Shown: in pieces, positions 50,060 to 62,205 of the stretch
Position numbering within the stretch: position 1 is the stretch's first letter
Layout of the letters: each line of letters begins with the position of its first letter
Assembly: GCA_910591455.2 (NCBI GenBank)
Contig: OU342811.1
Location: 7,482,947 to 7,546,946, forward strand
DNA from: Pholis gunnellus
Lineage: Eukaryota > Chordata > Actinopteri > Perciformes > Pholidae
Direction of reading: 5' to 3'
DNA: 64,000 nucleotides
The notes under the pieces: generated by a model
Seen by the model: only the letters and a program-made list of their open reading frames with translations
The model's database searches: none
What the model was told of the DNA's origin: nothing
Program-made: the position numbers and the translations under genes

Positions 50060-51689
50060 GCTGATTGTGAACAACCAACATCAGTCATTATTGCAATAAG
50101 AGGGTTAGTTTACCGTTATATTTATCTCAGATTGCCATTTCTGTGCTTTTTGACTGGGGGTAGTCCGAAACCAGCAAACAAAACAGAAATTGGGTGATGA
50201 CAGAAAAAGCAATGGATTCATGGGAAACGCTATTTTCCGCGGACTGTGTAAATGAATGCAAAGTAAATGCATCAGAACCTCGATTGGACATGTTGAAATG
50301 CTGACTGTATCATGCTCAGGCTATTCCAGACCGCTGCCTGAGGCGGGGGATTGCATTTCTTTATTTCAAAGGAACACATCATTAAGAGTGTTCGCAGAGA
50401 AACACATGCTTTCTGTTGGTGCCTATATTAACTTTTATTCATGTTTCATGATTTATTTACTGGCGGGATATTAGCATAAATGTCTCAGGAAGGAGTGACA
50501 CGAAAGGCCACTCTTGGTTTCACATTGAAAGAAAACAGTAAACTAAGCTGGCGCTTCAAATATGAAAATGTACTTTAAAGCTGGTTGACATCATGCTCCA
50601 AGATTAAGTAGGGATCAAGTCACAGATGTCACAGTGCTGACTCACTGTTTACCTGCATTTTGTGTTCAAAGTTTGTTGATGTGATTAAGTTGGATTGCAC
50701 TTAGATTTGATGTTATGTCATTTGATGATGTGCATTTCCTATATCTGCTCATCGGAACAAAGTACCATCTCCTCCAATTTGTCTCATTTTACAACAATAC
50801 AATAATCAGAGGAGGAAAAGGTTAATCAATCAGAGGAGAATATTCGAGAAAGACTCCTTTTTAGAGGAGACTGTCTGCTGGTTCATGGACATAATAAGGA
50901 AGACAGACAATGTCTGCACTCCATAAATACACTTTAATGCTTTTAACAGCATGGCAGCAGACGGAACGAGATTTCACTGCTTGTGTTCTTGCACATTTCA
51001 TTGTGCTGTTCTGCACTGCCATCAATATTAACAATTATAAAAACCATCAGATGTGCATCCAAATTAAATCAATGGCTCTTATGTTAAGCTCTCAGGAAAT
51101 GCACTGCAGGCAGGAGATATTTTTTATTCTGTCATTTGAGTGGGATTATTATCTGTAGTTGGCGGTCACAAACTCAGCACATGAAAAAGTTTTGGCATCT
51201 TAATGTAACTTGTAGTAACTTTTGAGGTAAATTACCTGTAAAAAAAACATGTTTTACATAGAAAACAAAAACATGTCAGCACACCCTGTATTCATTTAAA
51301 ACGCAAAAATGATATATAGCATGATTCATATTGCAATTACATTATTTGAAGTGTAAACGCCTTTAAACACATAGCATTTCTTTTTTGTTGCAATTAATTT
51401 GCACGTCAACATTTTTTTTTCAAACTTTCACACAGAACGCAAATATTGCGATGCAAAAAAGCTTCGCCATTTTGTTTCCTGAACAACGATTTTCATGAGC
51501 TTTTCACCAACAAAGGCACTGACCAATCACGTTGTGCAGAGCCAGTTGAATAGCGCCGATATTTATGAGGATTATAAAACAACAAAACACAGGCTCCTTA
51601 GTCCGAACCAAGACGGTAAACTTTATTTCTTCTTTCAACCTTGACGAACGCAACACAGACCATGAATGTAAAAAGAGCCCGCTCTCTAC

Positions 51690-51870
51690 CCGTTAAAGGG
51701 TTGTTTTTATTGCCACTGTCAGCCCAGTGCTTGCTCAGGGAATGTTGGGTCTCTGTAAATTATAGAGTACGGGTTCAACCAGCTCTGTATAAAAAGTGTA
51801 ACGAGATAACTTCTGTTATGATTTCACGCCATATAAATAAATTGAATTGGAAATTGAAACAGCGCTAAAG
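51690..51870 (+). mobile_element. LINE (L2/CR1-like) 3' tail
   Basis: The succession 'ttattgccactgtcagccca', 'gtgcttgctcagggaatg', 'ttgggtctctgtaaattata', 'agctctgtataaaaagtg', 'gagataacttctgtta' and 'atataaataaattgaattgg' matches in order the 3' non-coding end of a fish L2-type LINE. It ends in the usual TGAATTG-like tail. No reverse-transcriptase frame precedes it, so this is a 5'-truncated insertion, as most are. Confidence 0.75.
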
Positions 51871-54800
51871 GCAGGGAAAGTCGCTCAGTGGTGCATAAAG
51901 CAAAGAAAAGTTCAACCTGTGAGTATAAAATGACTCTGCATCCATGGGGCCCATAGAGCAAGCGCACCAAGGCCATGTCCACGCTACTACGTTTCCATTG
52001 TAAAACATATCTTTTTAGAGCACCGAAAACAGATACGTTTGAAAACTCCGGAGTTACCTTTGATTACAGGACAACTGATTACAGGTGTTGCTGATCTTGT
52101 TGCCTTTTCTAGCAGCTGTTGTGCAGGTAAAATCTGCATTTTTGCAGAGGAAGCAGCTGTTTTTGAGCGATTAGTGAGCGGCGTGTCCAGCGGCGTTATC
52201 AGACCTACGGAGCAGATGTTTAAAGTCAAAGTTTGAGGCTTTGAGGAGGGCGACGGACATAAAACGGACGACTTTCCTTTCCTTATTTACGCTTATTTTG
52301 TTCTGCTCAACAATTGTGAAGTCCACACAGAAACTGTAAAGGAACAAAAGCAGTAAGTGCTCTCCAGTACGACGACTTGTACGAGTGTAACAACATCAAA
52401 CCGAGAGGAAACGAGTGAGAGACGTGTGTTAACCACATTTATTGACCCATAATCTAGTAAACGTTGATTTGTAAATGTTCATTTAAAAGTAAATTGGTTG
52501 TGTCAGAGACAAAGATAGAGCAAGACTGCAGACTGAAAAATAAAACTTCTAAAACTTTCCACGAAATTTGTATATGAGGAAAATGGTAGAGGAAGATCTT
52601 AAGCATAAAGCACGGCCTTTCATGATGAAAGAGTGCTATTTTTATCTGTCATATTTTTTTTAACTAAGCAACCAATCTACTTCCTGATTACACCGGCACC
52701 CGCATGCCCGGTTTATGTGAATAGTCATGTGATATTCGTTTTCAGGCGTGTGTAAAGTTCTTTACTTGAAACGGCTATTTAGCTGGTTGAGAAAAGGTAC
52801 AAATGTTCCCCTCAAAAACAATTAGCCATGTGGTGTGGCAGATTCATTCTTCATGCATCTCCATGTACATCATACAATACAATCAAAGACATAGTACTTT
52901 ATAAAAAATACATGTTACTGGGCATAGCAAAGTCTGCAGAGTTAAACCGCTGAGCACGATGGAGAAGGAAGACCCAAGAGCTGCAAGGAAAGGATTATAT
53001 CTGGAGATCTTTAATTTCAGTCTTGGGCTTCAAAGGCCTGCAGAGAGAAAATGAGAGAGCTGGTGAGTGACCAGTGGGCTATCAGCAAATGGGTGGGCAG
53101 TGACACAGGGCTCATCACAGGGTCCATTCTGGAGGTGCACACAAGAGAAAATTACTCTGTCTGTCTGAATAAAATCTGGCTTTGGGCAACAGCCGGCTCC
53201 ATCATCATATTTCATTAAGGCTGCAAAATATGTCATGGAACTTATAGGATTATCATTTATTTTCTGTGGTTATACCGCAGAGAGATGTAACACATTTTTT
53301 TGGTTTTGTAGAAGTTTCAAACAAAAAAAAGAAAAAATTCTGTTTGACAGAGAGATGGGAAGCTGTTTGTATGTGGAGTACTCCAGCGTATCTTGTTTAT
53401 TTTCGTATTATCACAGTGGGGGCTCCGGATTCAGCTCCAGATCAATCCTCTTTAATGCTTATGTGAGAGAAACATCTGGTTTTCAATTAGATCTTTAGCA
53501 AGCCCGACAACAGGGGGTTACCTCAAAGTAGCGGTAGTGTCACTGGGCCTGCAATAATGATGTGGCTAATGTGCCTATCGAGCGGCACACGGATCGAGAG
53601 CTCAGCCTGCCGCAGTATCTTAAGATAGCTCTGTGCAGTCTGTTTCTTCTGATAAGGTGCAATCTGATTCAAAGGGGTGAGCATGCTGCAGGAATATAAG
53701 TCGTCTGGCAGAAAATAAAACCCAGTCAACAGCCACACGTTAATAAATCCACGCCCTCAATCAGAAAGAAAAAAAATTCTGTCATGTTGGTCTCATGTTC
53801 CCGTTTGAAACCTCCACAGTCCATCAGCCTATCTCTGACTTCTTTCTGCCCGCATGAGTTTGAATAATACCCGCGAGCATGCCAGGGGGTTATCAGCATT
53901 CACCTCCCGGTAACAAGCTGTCTTATGAAGTTGTTGTGAAAAAGTGTTGTTTTTTTTTCAGCAAAGGTAGCAACATTTGGGAATACGGAGATAGCTGAAA
54001 TAAATAAAGAAAAGAGGATCTGCCAAAGCTGATAACACTTCAGGATGGTGGAATTGATTACAGCCCGTTTTCCTCAGCTTGTGCATGTTGCTGATCTAAC
54101 TACAAATCTGCCGAACAATACAGTGGAAAGGAATGTTTTTTGACTCATAACATTCTGTATCTATGATAATCAAATAACTCAGTTCAAGGGCCACTTTTGG
54201 GACGTGATGGGAGCTGAGGGCCAGTTGACAAAACTCAGTTATCACAGCAAGCCTTTCAGCATTCATTTTAAATTGCTGCAAACAAACAGATAGTTACACT
54301 TTTGTAACTCAAGTCCTATGATCACAGGAGGAGGCCGCTAAAGGGCTCTGCAGGTTTTGGTGCAGGACCAGGAGAGTGGTGATGTTTTCCCTGTATTGCA
54401 TTCCTCTTCTTGCCCATGTCTGACATATATGCAGTGGAAGAAGCGAAGCATGGTCCCCTGCTGCTCCCTGCACGTCACCCCAGGCTTCGAACCTCCTAGG
54501 AGGAGCATACACTCCGCTGATGATCGGTACATATGGTGCTCCTCAGCCCCCGAGGCTCACAAGATCTGGCAGCCGATCCAAATAAACTGCTTGCAGTGTC
54601 TGCAGGTTAAGATGTGCATCTCTGGACAGAATGGCTTAAGAACTACATCGGAGCATCATGCCCTTGAGACATTAAAGTGAAATGGCTCGATAAAGTCGTC
54701 ATAATAGTCTATTGGATACCATCGTATCCATTGCGTTTAGTTTGTTTTTCTTAGAAGACAGTATAACCACAGTGAAAGTCAGCCTCACAGACGTGCATAG

Positions 54801-55110
54801 GGTGTTTAGGATGTAGATCCCTGAGCAGTTTCAGGTGGTTACATAGTTTCTGTGTTTACTTTCAGTCAGATTTAGGGACGAGCATTTGAAATAATTCATG
54901 TAAAAATCCTGTTTATTTGGAAACCTGTAGGATGCTCCTTCTGATATATGTTGTTTGTCATTTGCCCAAATCTCTGCAAACTTCAAAATTATCCATGCCA
55001 GTAGAGTCACAACAGCTGTGTTTGTAGGAATTATAAGCCAGGTTGAAATAAAGCATCATTTCCCTTTAACTTCCTTTGAGATTAGTTGTTAGAAAGTGGC
55101 ACTGTAGTGA
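51871..55110. other. Non-coding DNA
   Basis: No exon, RNA gene or transposon was recognised. A 107-codon plus frame at 54357-54680 overlaps two minus-strand frames and resembles nothing known. Confidence 0.45.
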
Positions 55111-55640
55111 CACTACTTCAGCGGAAGTGTCTTAAACGTGCATTCTTTCTAATGGCCATCAGAGGGCGACTCCTCTGGTTGCAAAAAGAAGTCTGATTGA
55201 GGTCCATCAGTAAACAATGTAAACCTGAGTTTTTTGTCTAAATCACTAGTTTCAAGTCTTCATCAATACAGTTTGATGTTCAATTTGTACATTATGTTCC
55301 TATTTGAAATAATAAACAAGATGAAGCAGGTAATACTACCACGGCATTGTTTGGTTTGGGAGTTGTTGTTGTCCTACAACTTTAACCCTTTCACGGTGTG
55401 TTTTCAGTTCATGAAAGTTAATTGTAACATTTTGGTCGCCTAAAAATGTCTTATTCAATAATGGGTTTTGTACTTAGCTCCACCCTCTTATGTCACTTCC
55501 GGTTGTAGGAAAAACCAAGGTGGCGACGCCAAAAAAACAAATTAGAGACAGCCGAAATGCTGAACTCAAGACTTCACAACCGTAGACCACAAACCAATGG
55601 GTGACGTCACGGTGACTACGTCACTCTATGGTTCCAGCCA
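55111..55640 (+). repeat. Dispersed teleost interspersed repeat, copy 2 (more complete)
   Basis: This copy has all the blocks shared with 9455-9845 and continues through 'ttatgtcacttccggttgta', 'accaaggtggcgacgcc' and 'accaatgggtgacgtcacgg' followed by 'tgactacgtcactctatgg'. That tail is one of the most frequent interspersed sequences in percomorph genomes and includes a CRE-like TGACGTCA core. It supports both the taxonomic guess and the non-genic nature of this region. Whether it belongs to a SINE, MITE or LTR class cannot be settled here. Confidence 0.7.
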
Positions 55641-57378
55641 GCCAAGGGATAATAGTAATGTTGATTATCTTGATAAACAGAGTATGTATATATATGTATA
55701 TATATATGCAGTTTTCAATGTACACAGATGCAGAGACGAATGACTCAAACCTTTAAAGCCCCTACAGAGGCTGTAAAGGACAGAAAACATACACGGTAGG
55801 GGTGAGTTACACTAACGGTTTTGGGCTGTCAGGCATCCTGCCACCACTGCAGCAATCCTTGATTTGATAATTTGCAAAGCATCATGCTGTGTTCCCAATT
55901 TGTTGAAAAGAAATGTGCATTGAATGGCTGGTGTTGGTATGATAAAAGCAAACTGGGTCATTTTGCTGTAAACACACATAACTAGGTCTCCTGATGGAAG
56001 TAAGGTGAACATATTGTCTTTGATGGAAATGTATTGCAATTTTGTACCCTTTTAAGATACAATGACATGTATTGGAATAGATGTTGTGATTTACCACCTA
56101 AAACTGAGTTCCAAAAAGTTCATTTTCACTTTTGAAGGCGGTATTTCACTTCAGACAACTCTCAGCCTTTGAAACTGGCTGAACTAATGGGCTTGAAATC
56201 AATGTGTTGTCTGAACATTACTCTTTGCAGCCTGTATACCAAGCGATAGCAGTTATGTAACAGAACGATGCAGCATGAAAATGACCACAAAGCAAGACAC
56301 CCTTAACCAAACAACTTGTAAAATATTCAGACTATTTTGGTTGTCATGGAAACATAGCCAAATGGCCAGTCCCACGAGGCTTCCAGACGCTGATGGTCGG
56401 AGGCTCTTTTTGATGATGAGCCGACCCGACAATATTTTCTCCGTCCCCATGGAAGTAGGAAGGAGCCATCACACTGGCTCGATCAAAGAGGATCTCCAAC
56501 ATCATTTCAGAGAGTCCTCTTCGGAAGTCAGACTCACATTTGCATAATGACCTTTCAAACCACAGAGACCGCAGTAAAGGGACATGTGTGGTGTTACACA
56601 TTTACGATGTCCTGTTACTTTAAGGATGGCTACAATTAATAGATTTCTATATACATATATAACATCCAATAAAAATGAATTGTTTTACTTATTTAATGCT
56701 CATAATTAAACTAGTAATCTACAGAATATATATAGTTGGTGTTCATGTCATAGCAACACTTTAAATAATTCAGTGGTTAAACTGAAAATGCATGTGTTTC
56801 CAGCATGAACACTGAGGTAACATTTCATATGCATAACATAATAACACATGCATAAACATTATCTTTCCCTTATAAATAAAGGATAAAGTGAAAAAAGGCC
56901 TCAAAGACTCATCCAGCATGTGTATGAAGATTGTCAATGTATTCATTTGATGCATGAATGTCAAAAATGCATCAGTATTGATGCTCTCAGAATGTACCTC
57001 TGAGGTAAATGTTCCTGAGGTGATGAATGGACTCACTTTATATAATAACCAGCATGTAAAGCCCAGTATACAGTATTTATCATGACATTTAAGTGATAAA
57101 ATCCTCATATTTGAGAAGTTTAAACCAATGTAATGTCACTAATCGATTATCAATTGTCGACAGTTCATTTTCTGTTGATCAAGTAAAGAAACATGTATTG
57201 TGGATTCATCACAGAACATTATATTGCTTCTCAGGAGAGTATATTTAAATATAAGAATGGAAATGTGGGCAAAAGTTCCCCAAAAATTCCAAAAGATGCT
57301 TGGTGATTCTGTTTGGTATAGCTTTGCAAAAGTGCTGTACAGTTCACTGCATGGACGCTTTGATGGCCACCACGCTTT

Positions 57379-57380
<2 letters not shown>

Positions 57381-57419
<39 letters not shown>
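57381..57419. repeat. (GT)n microsatellite
   Basis: A GT array of about 19 units. Confidence 0.97.
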
Positions 57420-57420
<1 letters not shown>

Positions 57421-58449
57421 TGCCGTTCGAAAGGAGAGGGAACCTGAGGATTCGAGGAAGGTGATGTGCTGCCGTCTGAGTGAAAGCCAGCTTTGGGATG
57501 CGTAGGCTATACTCTATCTGTTTGGCCGCCAAAGCACAAGGCTGTGCTTGTGGTGTGATAACGCGGGACCCACGCATAAAACAGGCTTAGTCTCCGAGAA
57601 AAGTTCTTTAATCAGCCTGATGCGCTTAGTGAGCAAAGACTGTGGGAATTGAAGTGAAGAAACTCAGGTCAGATAATGAGACTTACATCTGTAACATAGA
57701 GAATGTGATTTCCTTGAACCCCGGCAGAGGAGGAAGAAAAGCTCATTATCCTTATCACTTGTCAGAGAGGCAAGATATCGATATTATGCATATTTTGCGA
57801 GGCCCCTTCTCGGAAATTAGGCAAAGCCTTCCAGTTTGCATTTAATGTGTCCATTTTTCACATTTCACGCTTACGAATGCATGAGACCACTGTTTCAATT
57901 TGTCTTCTGTCTTTATCAACGTGCTTTATATTCGCGGGCTTTTCATTCATTTTCTCAGAAAGCTGACAGTTAATTGAACAGATGGATGATAATCACGTCT
58001 GTCGCAAACTCTCCCTGGAGAACCTCCCTCCTCTCCCTCTGGTGGGGAACAGCCCAGTTTTGTTTTGTTTTTTCACGTCCGCCAAAGCTACAGACAAAAT
58101 AAAATGTGATGGGAAAACTGTTTATCAAGCCACGAAGCCACAGACATTGCAACATTCAGTAATCATGGCTGACATTGATTAGCGCTTAGACTAATCATTG
58201 CAACAGTCGAGTGCAATTTTTTCTGAGAACCTTCAGTTATCTTAAAAAAATAAAAGATTCTTTTTTTCCATGAATTCGCAAAGCTTTTTGTATATTTTGT
58301 ATCTTATTCATGTGATCAAAGAGGAAAGCTGCTACAGTCTGAATCTGCTTCATGCGTGAGACACGACTACACGTTCCTGAATGAGAAATAGTTTCTTTTC
58401 CACAGAGGTCACAGTGTTGTCCCCGCTACAGAGCAGCATGCCTGGAGCT

Positions 58450-58485
58450 GCTGCAGTGTCTTGCTCAAGGGCACTCCAGCAGCTT
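58450..58485 (-). repeat. Short 'tgcccttgagcaag' repeat fragment
   Basis: On the minus strand this reads 'gtgcccttgagcaagacac', related to the word at 44752 but in the opposite orientation. It is too short to classify. Confidence 0.3.
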
Positions 58486-61400
58486 GCATGCTTGCTGTGA
58501 CCTGTGCCAAATATTTCAGGGACAGTCTCCCAACTTACTGCCGTGCTAATATGCAGGGAGGCAATGTCATGGTCACTGCAGTCTCATCTTCAATGCCTGC
58601 TGCAAAACAACATGCAAATAAACCTAATGTGGCTGCAATCAAGAAATGGCACGACACTCTGAACGGAGAGCGATAACAGAGCGTCAGTCAGCAGAAGAAG
58701 AACACTTCAAGGGAGACAGCCGAGATGAATAGAGTAAAAAGATTAACGGAGATCACCATGGAACCTCCCCAGTTATCACTAATCATGTTTTATATTATAC
58801 ATATTATATATATATATATTATACAAGTTTTCTGAAATGGTATGTTTAAATATGCAAATGAGGCATTCTCTTTTCAAATATGTGCTACATTTCCAGAGCA
58901 GAAATCTGAACATTGGATGAAGCCGGGTTTCAAAAGGGTTGTTTCATTTGGTTCACATATTAGTGCCAAATGTTTTTAAAGAGGGAATTTTGGATATCTC
59001 TTTGAATCACTCCATAAATGAAAAAAATATGACAAATCCATTTTCGATTGGAAAGTTTGGCGTATGTAGGTGCTACTAAAGCGGAGATTTCTGGCTTAGA
59101 GTCTGATGAAATAGTAAATCTGCAGATGCAAATCGACAAAGTAGTAAAATAAACTCCTAAATGTGTGTTTTGGATGTTTTCTTTCCACTCGACCAAACTA
59201 TCTAAAATGACCAGTGCCTGAAATACGTGCAAAATGTTTTTGCCGCGGGTGTGTCCCCTTTAAATATGATTTAGGGCTCCTTCTTGTTCCGTATTGATTC
59301 CAGTTGTTGAGCAGAGTGTAACTTTTGGACTTGAAGTTGTTTGATTGCTTATTTTTAAACTCATTTCCAGGTGTTGATTAATGTAACATTTCTAACTGGG
59401 ACTCATGATAATAGCTCTACTGGGTAAACCCGACAGCACCAGACTTTTTTTTAGTACACATTTCTAATTGTGTGTCTCACCTCTCTGTGATAAAAATCTT
59501 TTTTTCCTCTCTGACGTTCTTTCAATGCAGCAGTTCGGTTGGAGAAAATGAATTCATTCCACAGCACCGAAGTGCTGCCTGTCGCTTTGATTTTGCAGGG
59601 CTCCAGCCAGACAGGTTGAGAAGTACAGCTGTAGGCTGTGCCACATGTGACTTCTAAATGAATGCATTACATCCCATAACCTGACGCTGTGATCAGCGCT
59701 GATCCAGCAGCGCATGCACACAAACAGACACTGCAGTGCTCAAAAGTACAACCCTGCGTTAGACCTCTGATTTGTGAAGCTGACAAAAAATTTGCTCCGT
59801 TTCTTCAAAGTTTTAGAAATCATAATCACTGTGCCCGTAACGTTTCGGCTGCGCAGCTAAACCAAATCATCTCTGGCAACAGAGAAATTTAAGAACCTCT
59901 GTGTAGTGTGAAATGTCATTTTTCATCTGTTCCCGCTTTTATTAACTCAAGAAAGATATTATAATGGAAGCCTACAAAGGAAGCTAGAAAACAAAGTGCT
60001 TAGTGTCTGCTTTAGCTGGAGTTTTGTTTGCCAGTAAAAAAAAAAACAGTTCTCTCCCCAACAGACCTAAGGCTCTGCACAATGCAAATGCAGCTTAAAA
60101 TCAATGATGCATGTGTAATGAATTTTCTACATTTGAAATGACTGACTGAGCAATGAGCACTATGTGCATCTGGTGTGTGAGCGAGGCGGTGCATTCAAGT
60201 CCATTTGCGGCACACGGGTCGCTCATTTTATTTCTGCAAAAAAAAGAGAAGAAGAAGAATAATAAAAAGAATTACAGACACATGCATAATCACGGGGGAG
60301 GGGAAATTGAATCGTTTTTTTGATGTTGAAATAGCTGCGGTGGAATCGTCACGAGACGGCGAAAGACCCACGCCGTTGCATTCCCTATTATCATTATATA
60401 AGAGATGTCAAGGCTGGCTTGGCTAACACTCCCCCATGATGCTACGAGCTACTCATGCATGTTTTACATCCTGTTATGCTGCTGCTAGATTGGGCCAGAG
60501 AACCTCTGGAGGCTCAGAAGTGACTCCTCTTGAGGAGGTCAATGCCTTTGCTCTACTTTTTGACATATAAGCGGCACAATGTATGCAATACCTTGCTTGT
60601 GAGCACGACTGTCTGTGTGTGTGCAGCGTCACTGTTGCTCTCAGAAATACCCAGCCTTGTTTATTTTGCTCCTGTATTCACAGTAAAGGCTTCATTCCTC
60701 GTGTACGCCCTGTGCAGTGTGCCAGCTGCAGCCCTGTCTCGTGTCCTGACATTAAAGAAGTCTGAAAGAGTGAGATTAAGGGGAATACGGGGTTACGGCA
60801 CGTCAGCCAGCAAAATGTATCGCTTGTCATAGTGAATATAAGGCTGTCATTGCACACTGTGCGTATGCTGTGTGGTTGTATATGTATACGTGCGGCTCGG
60901 TGGGTCTGTCTGTGCAGATGCATCCCCCTTCAACAGTTACACCCAGTGGGTCATTGCACTGAGGAGGTTAGCGTCCTCATTTATCTCGTCTGGTTTGCAG
61001 AAAGGTTACAAAACACAACGCCATTAAATGTGCATTGAACTGACAACGAGCAGAGTTTCATCCTTTATTTAGAAAATGAATCAGGTTGGGTTTTTTTTTT
61101 TAGTCACCGGCACAGCTGGAGGAAGCTCATATCTTATTGTGGCCTTTATAACCTGTATTCTTAGCACATCAGCATGTTGTCGTTGCCATTGTGATTGCTG
61201 CTTGTTGTGAATGAAATGATGCAGACGCGACGTGGCTTGTGTTCAGGAGTAGCTCTGAACTAAGTGTGTCATTGTCCTTTTTTTCGAGCGATGTCAGGAC
61301 TGCCTCAATAAGTAATGCTTCTCAGGATCCTCCGAGCTACACTCATCCTTGGTGCACACACACTATATCCTGTATTATCTCCAGCCAGAGTGGTCACTGG

Positions 61401-62181
61401 AGGTCTTTGCGCTTCGTTTCCAATCTGAACCATTTTCTGATCAGCAACATTGGTGTAGCCAACACATTCTTTATTTTTAACATATTTTATGCGCCAAAGG
61501 AAAACATTGGTGCAGCTGTGTTATTGCTGTTGAATATTAAGGTCAGCAGATTCTTTTTTGTTGCTTGGTTTCAGTTTTTCTTTTTTTTTTATTATTGTGT
61601 ATGCAAGACAGAAAATAATTAGAATTAAAAATGACTCACAGATTCAGCTAATCTGGTTTTAGACAGCGCAGCTTCTTTAAATTGATATACATAATTCACT
61701 GGACAACTCAAAGTCGGCACATAATTTGATTTCTGTCACTTTCGGGTCAAGCCAGTAGTCAGCTTAATTCGAGATGTGATGGACAACTCATCGCAGTTCA
61801 TTAGCGCGAACGGCGTTGTTTGTGCTCAAAGTGGCGTAATTAAAAATTCCATTTCTGCATTTAAAATGACCTGAATGATGAATTTGGTATTCCACTGTCA
61901 GTGTGATCTATACTCCATTTTTGGCAACAGATTAGATCTGAATTAATCAGGTTAGTGTAATTCTGCAACATGTAATCCCCCTCAACTCTGCACGCTTGGG
62001 TTTGTATCTCAATCTGTTGCTGCTGAATAGCTTCACACAAAGTGAACCGCCATGTCTGCCTTAAGAAACTGGACCTCCATGATGTAAGCGAGGCTTCAAA
62101 CTGAACATTCCTACATCCCACAATAAAAGAAATATTTCTCTTTTGTTGGCATGAGCTCGGGGCAGGGGCGGCAAGGGGGCA

Positions 62182-62205
62182 GGGGGGGGGGGGGGGGGGG
62201 GGGGG
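62182..62205 (+). repeat. Poly(G) run, 24 nt
   Basis: A G homopolymer in a G-rich purine stretch (62157-62215). Confidence 0.95.

Larger units (their letters stand above)
43081..51689. other. Upstream flank, non-coding
   Basis: It holds the poly(C)/(CA)n tract, a (CTTC)n patch at 43780-43800, (CAG)n at 44642-44657, the L2-like fragment, the CpG block at 45361 and microsatellites. A repeat-free stretch at about 49855-49990, with a MARE/AP-1-like ATGACTCAGCATT and several TTAAT/TAATTA words, looks like a candidate enhancer. No gene was recognised. Confidence 0.45.
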
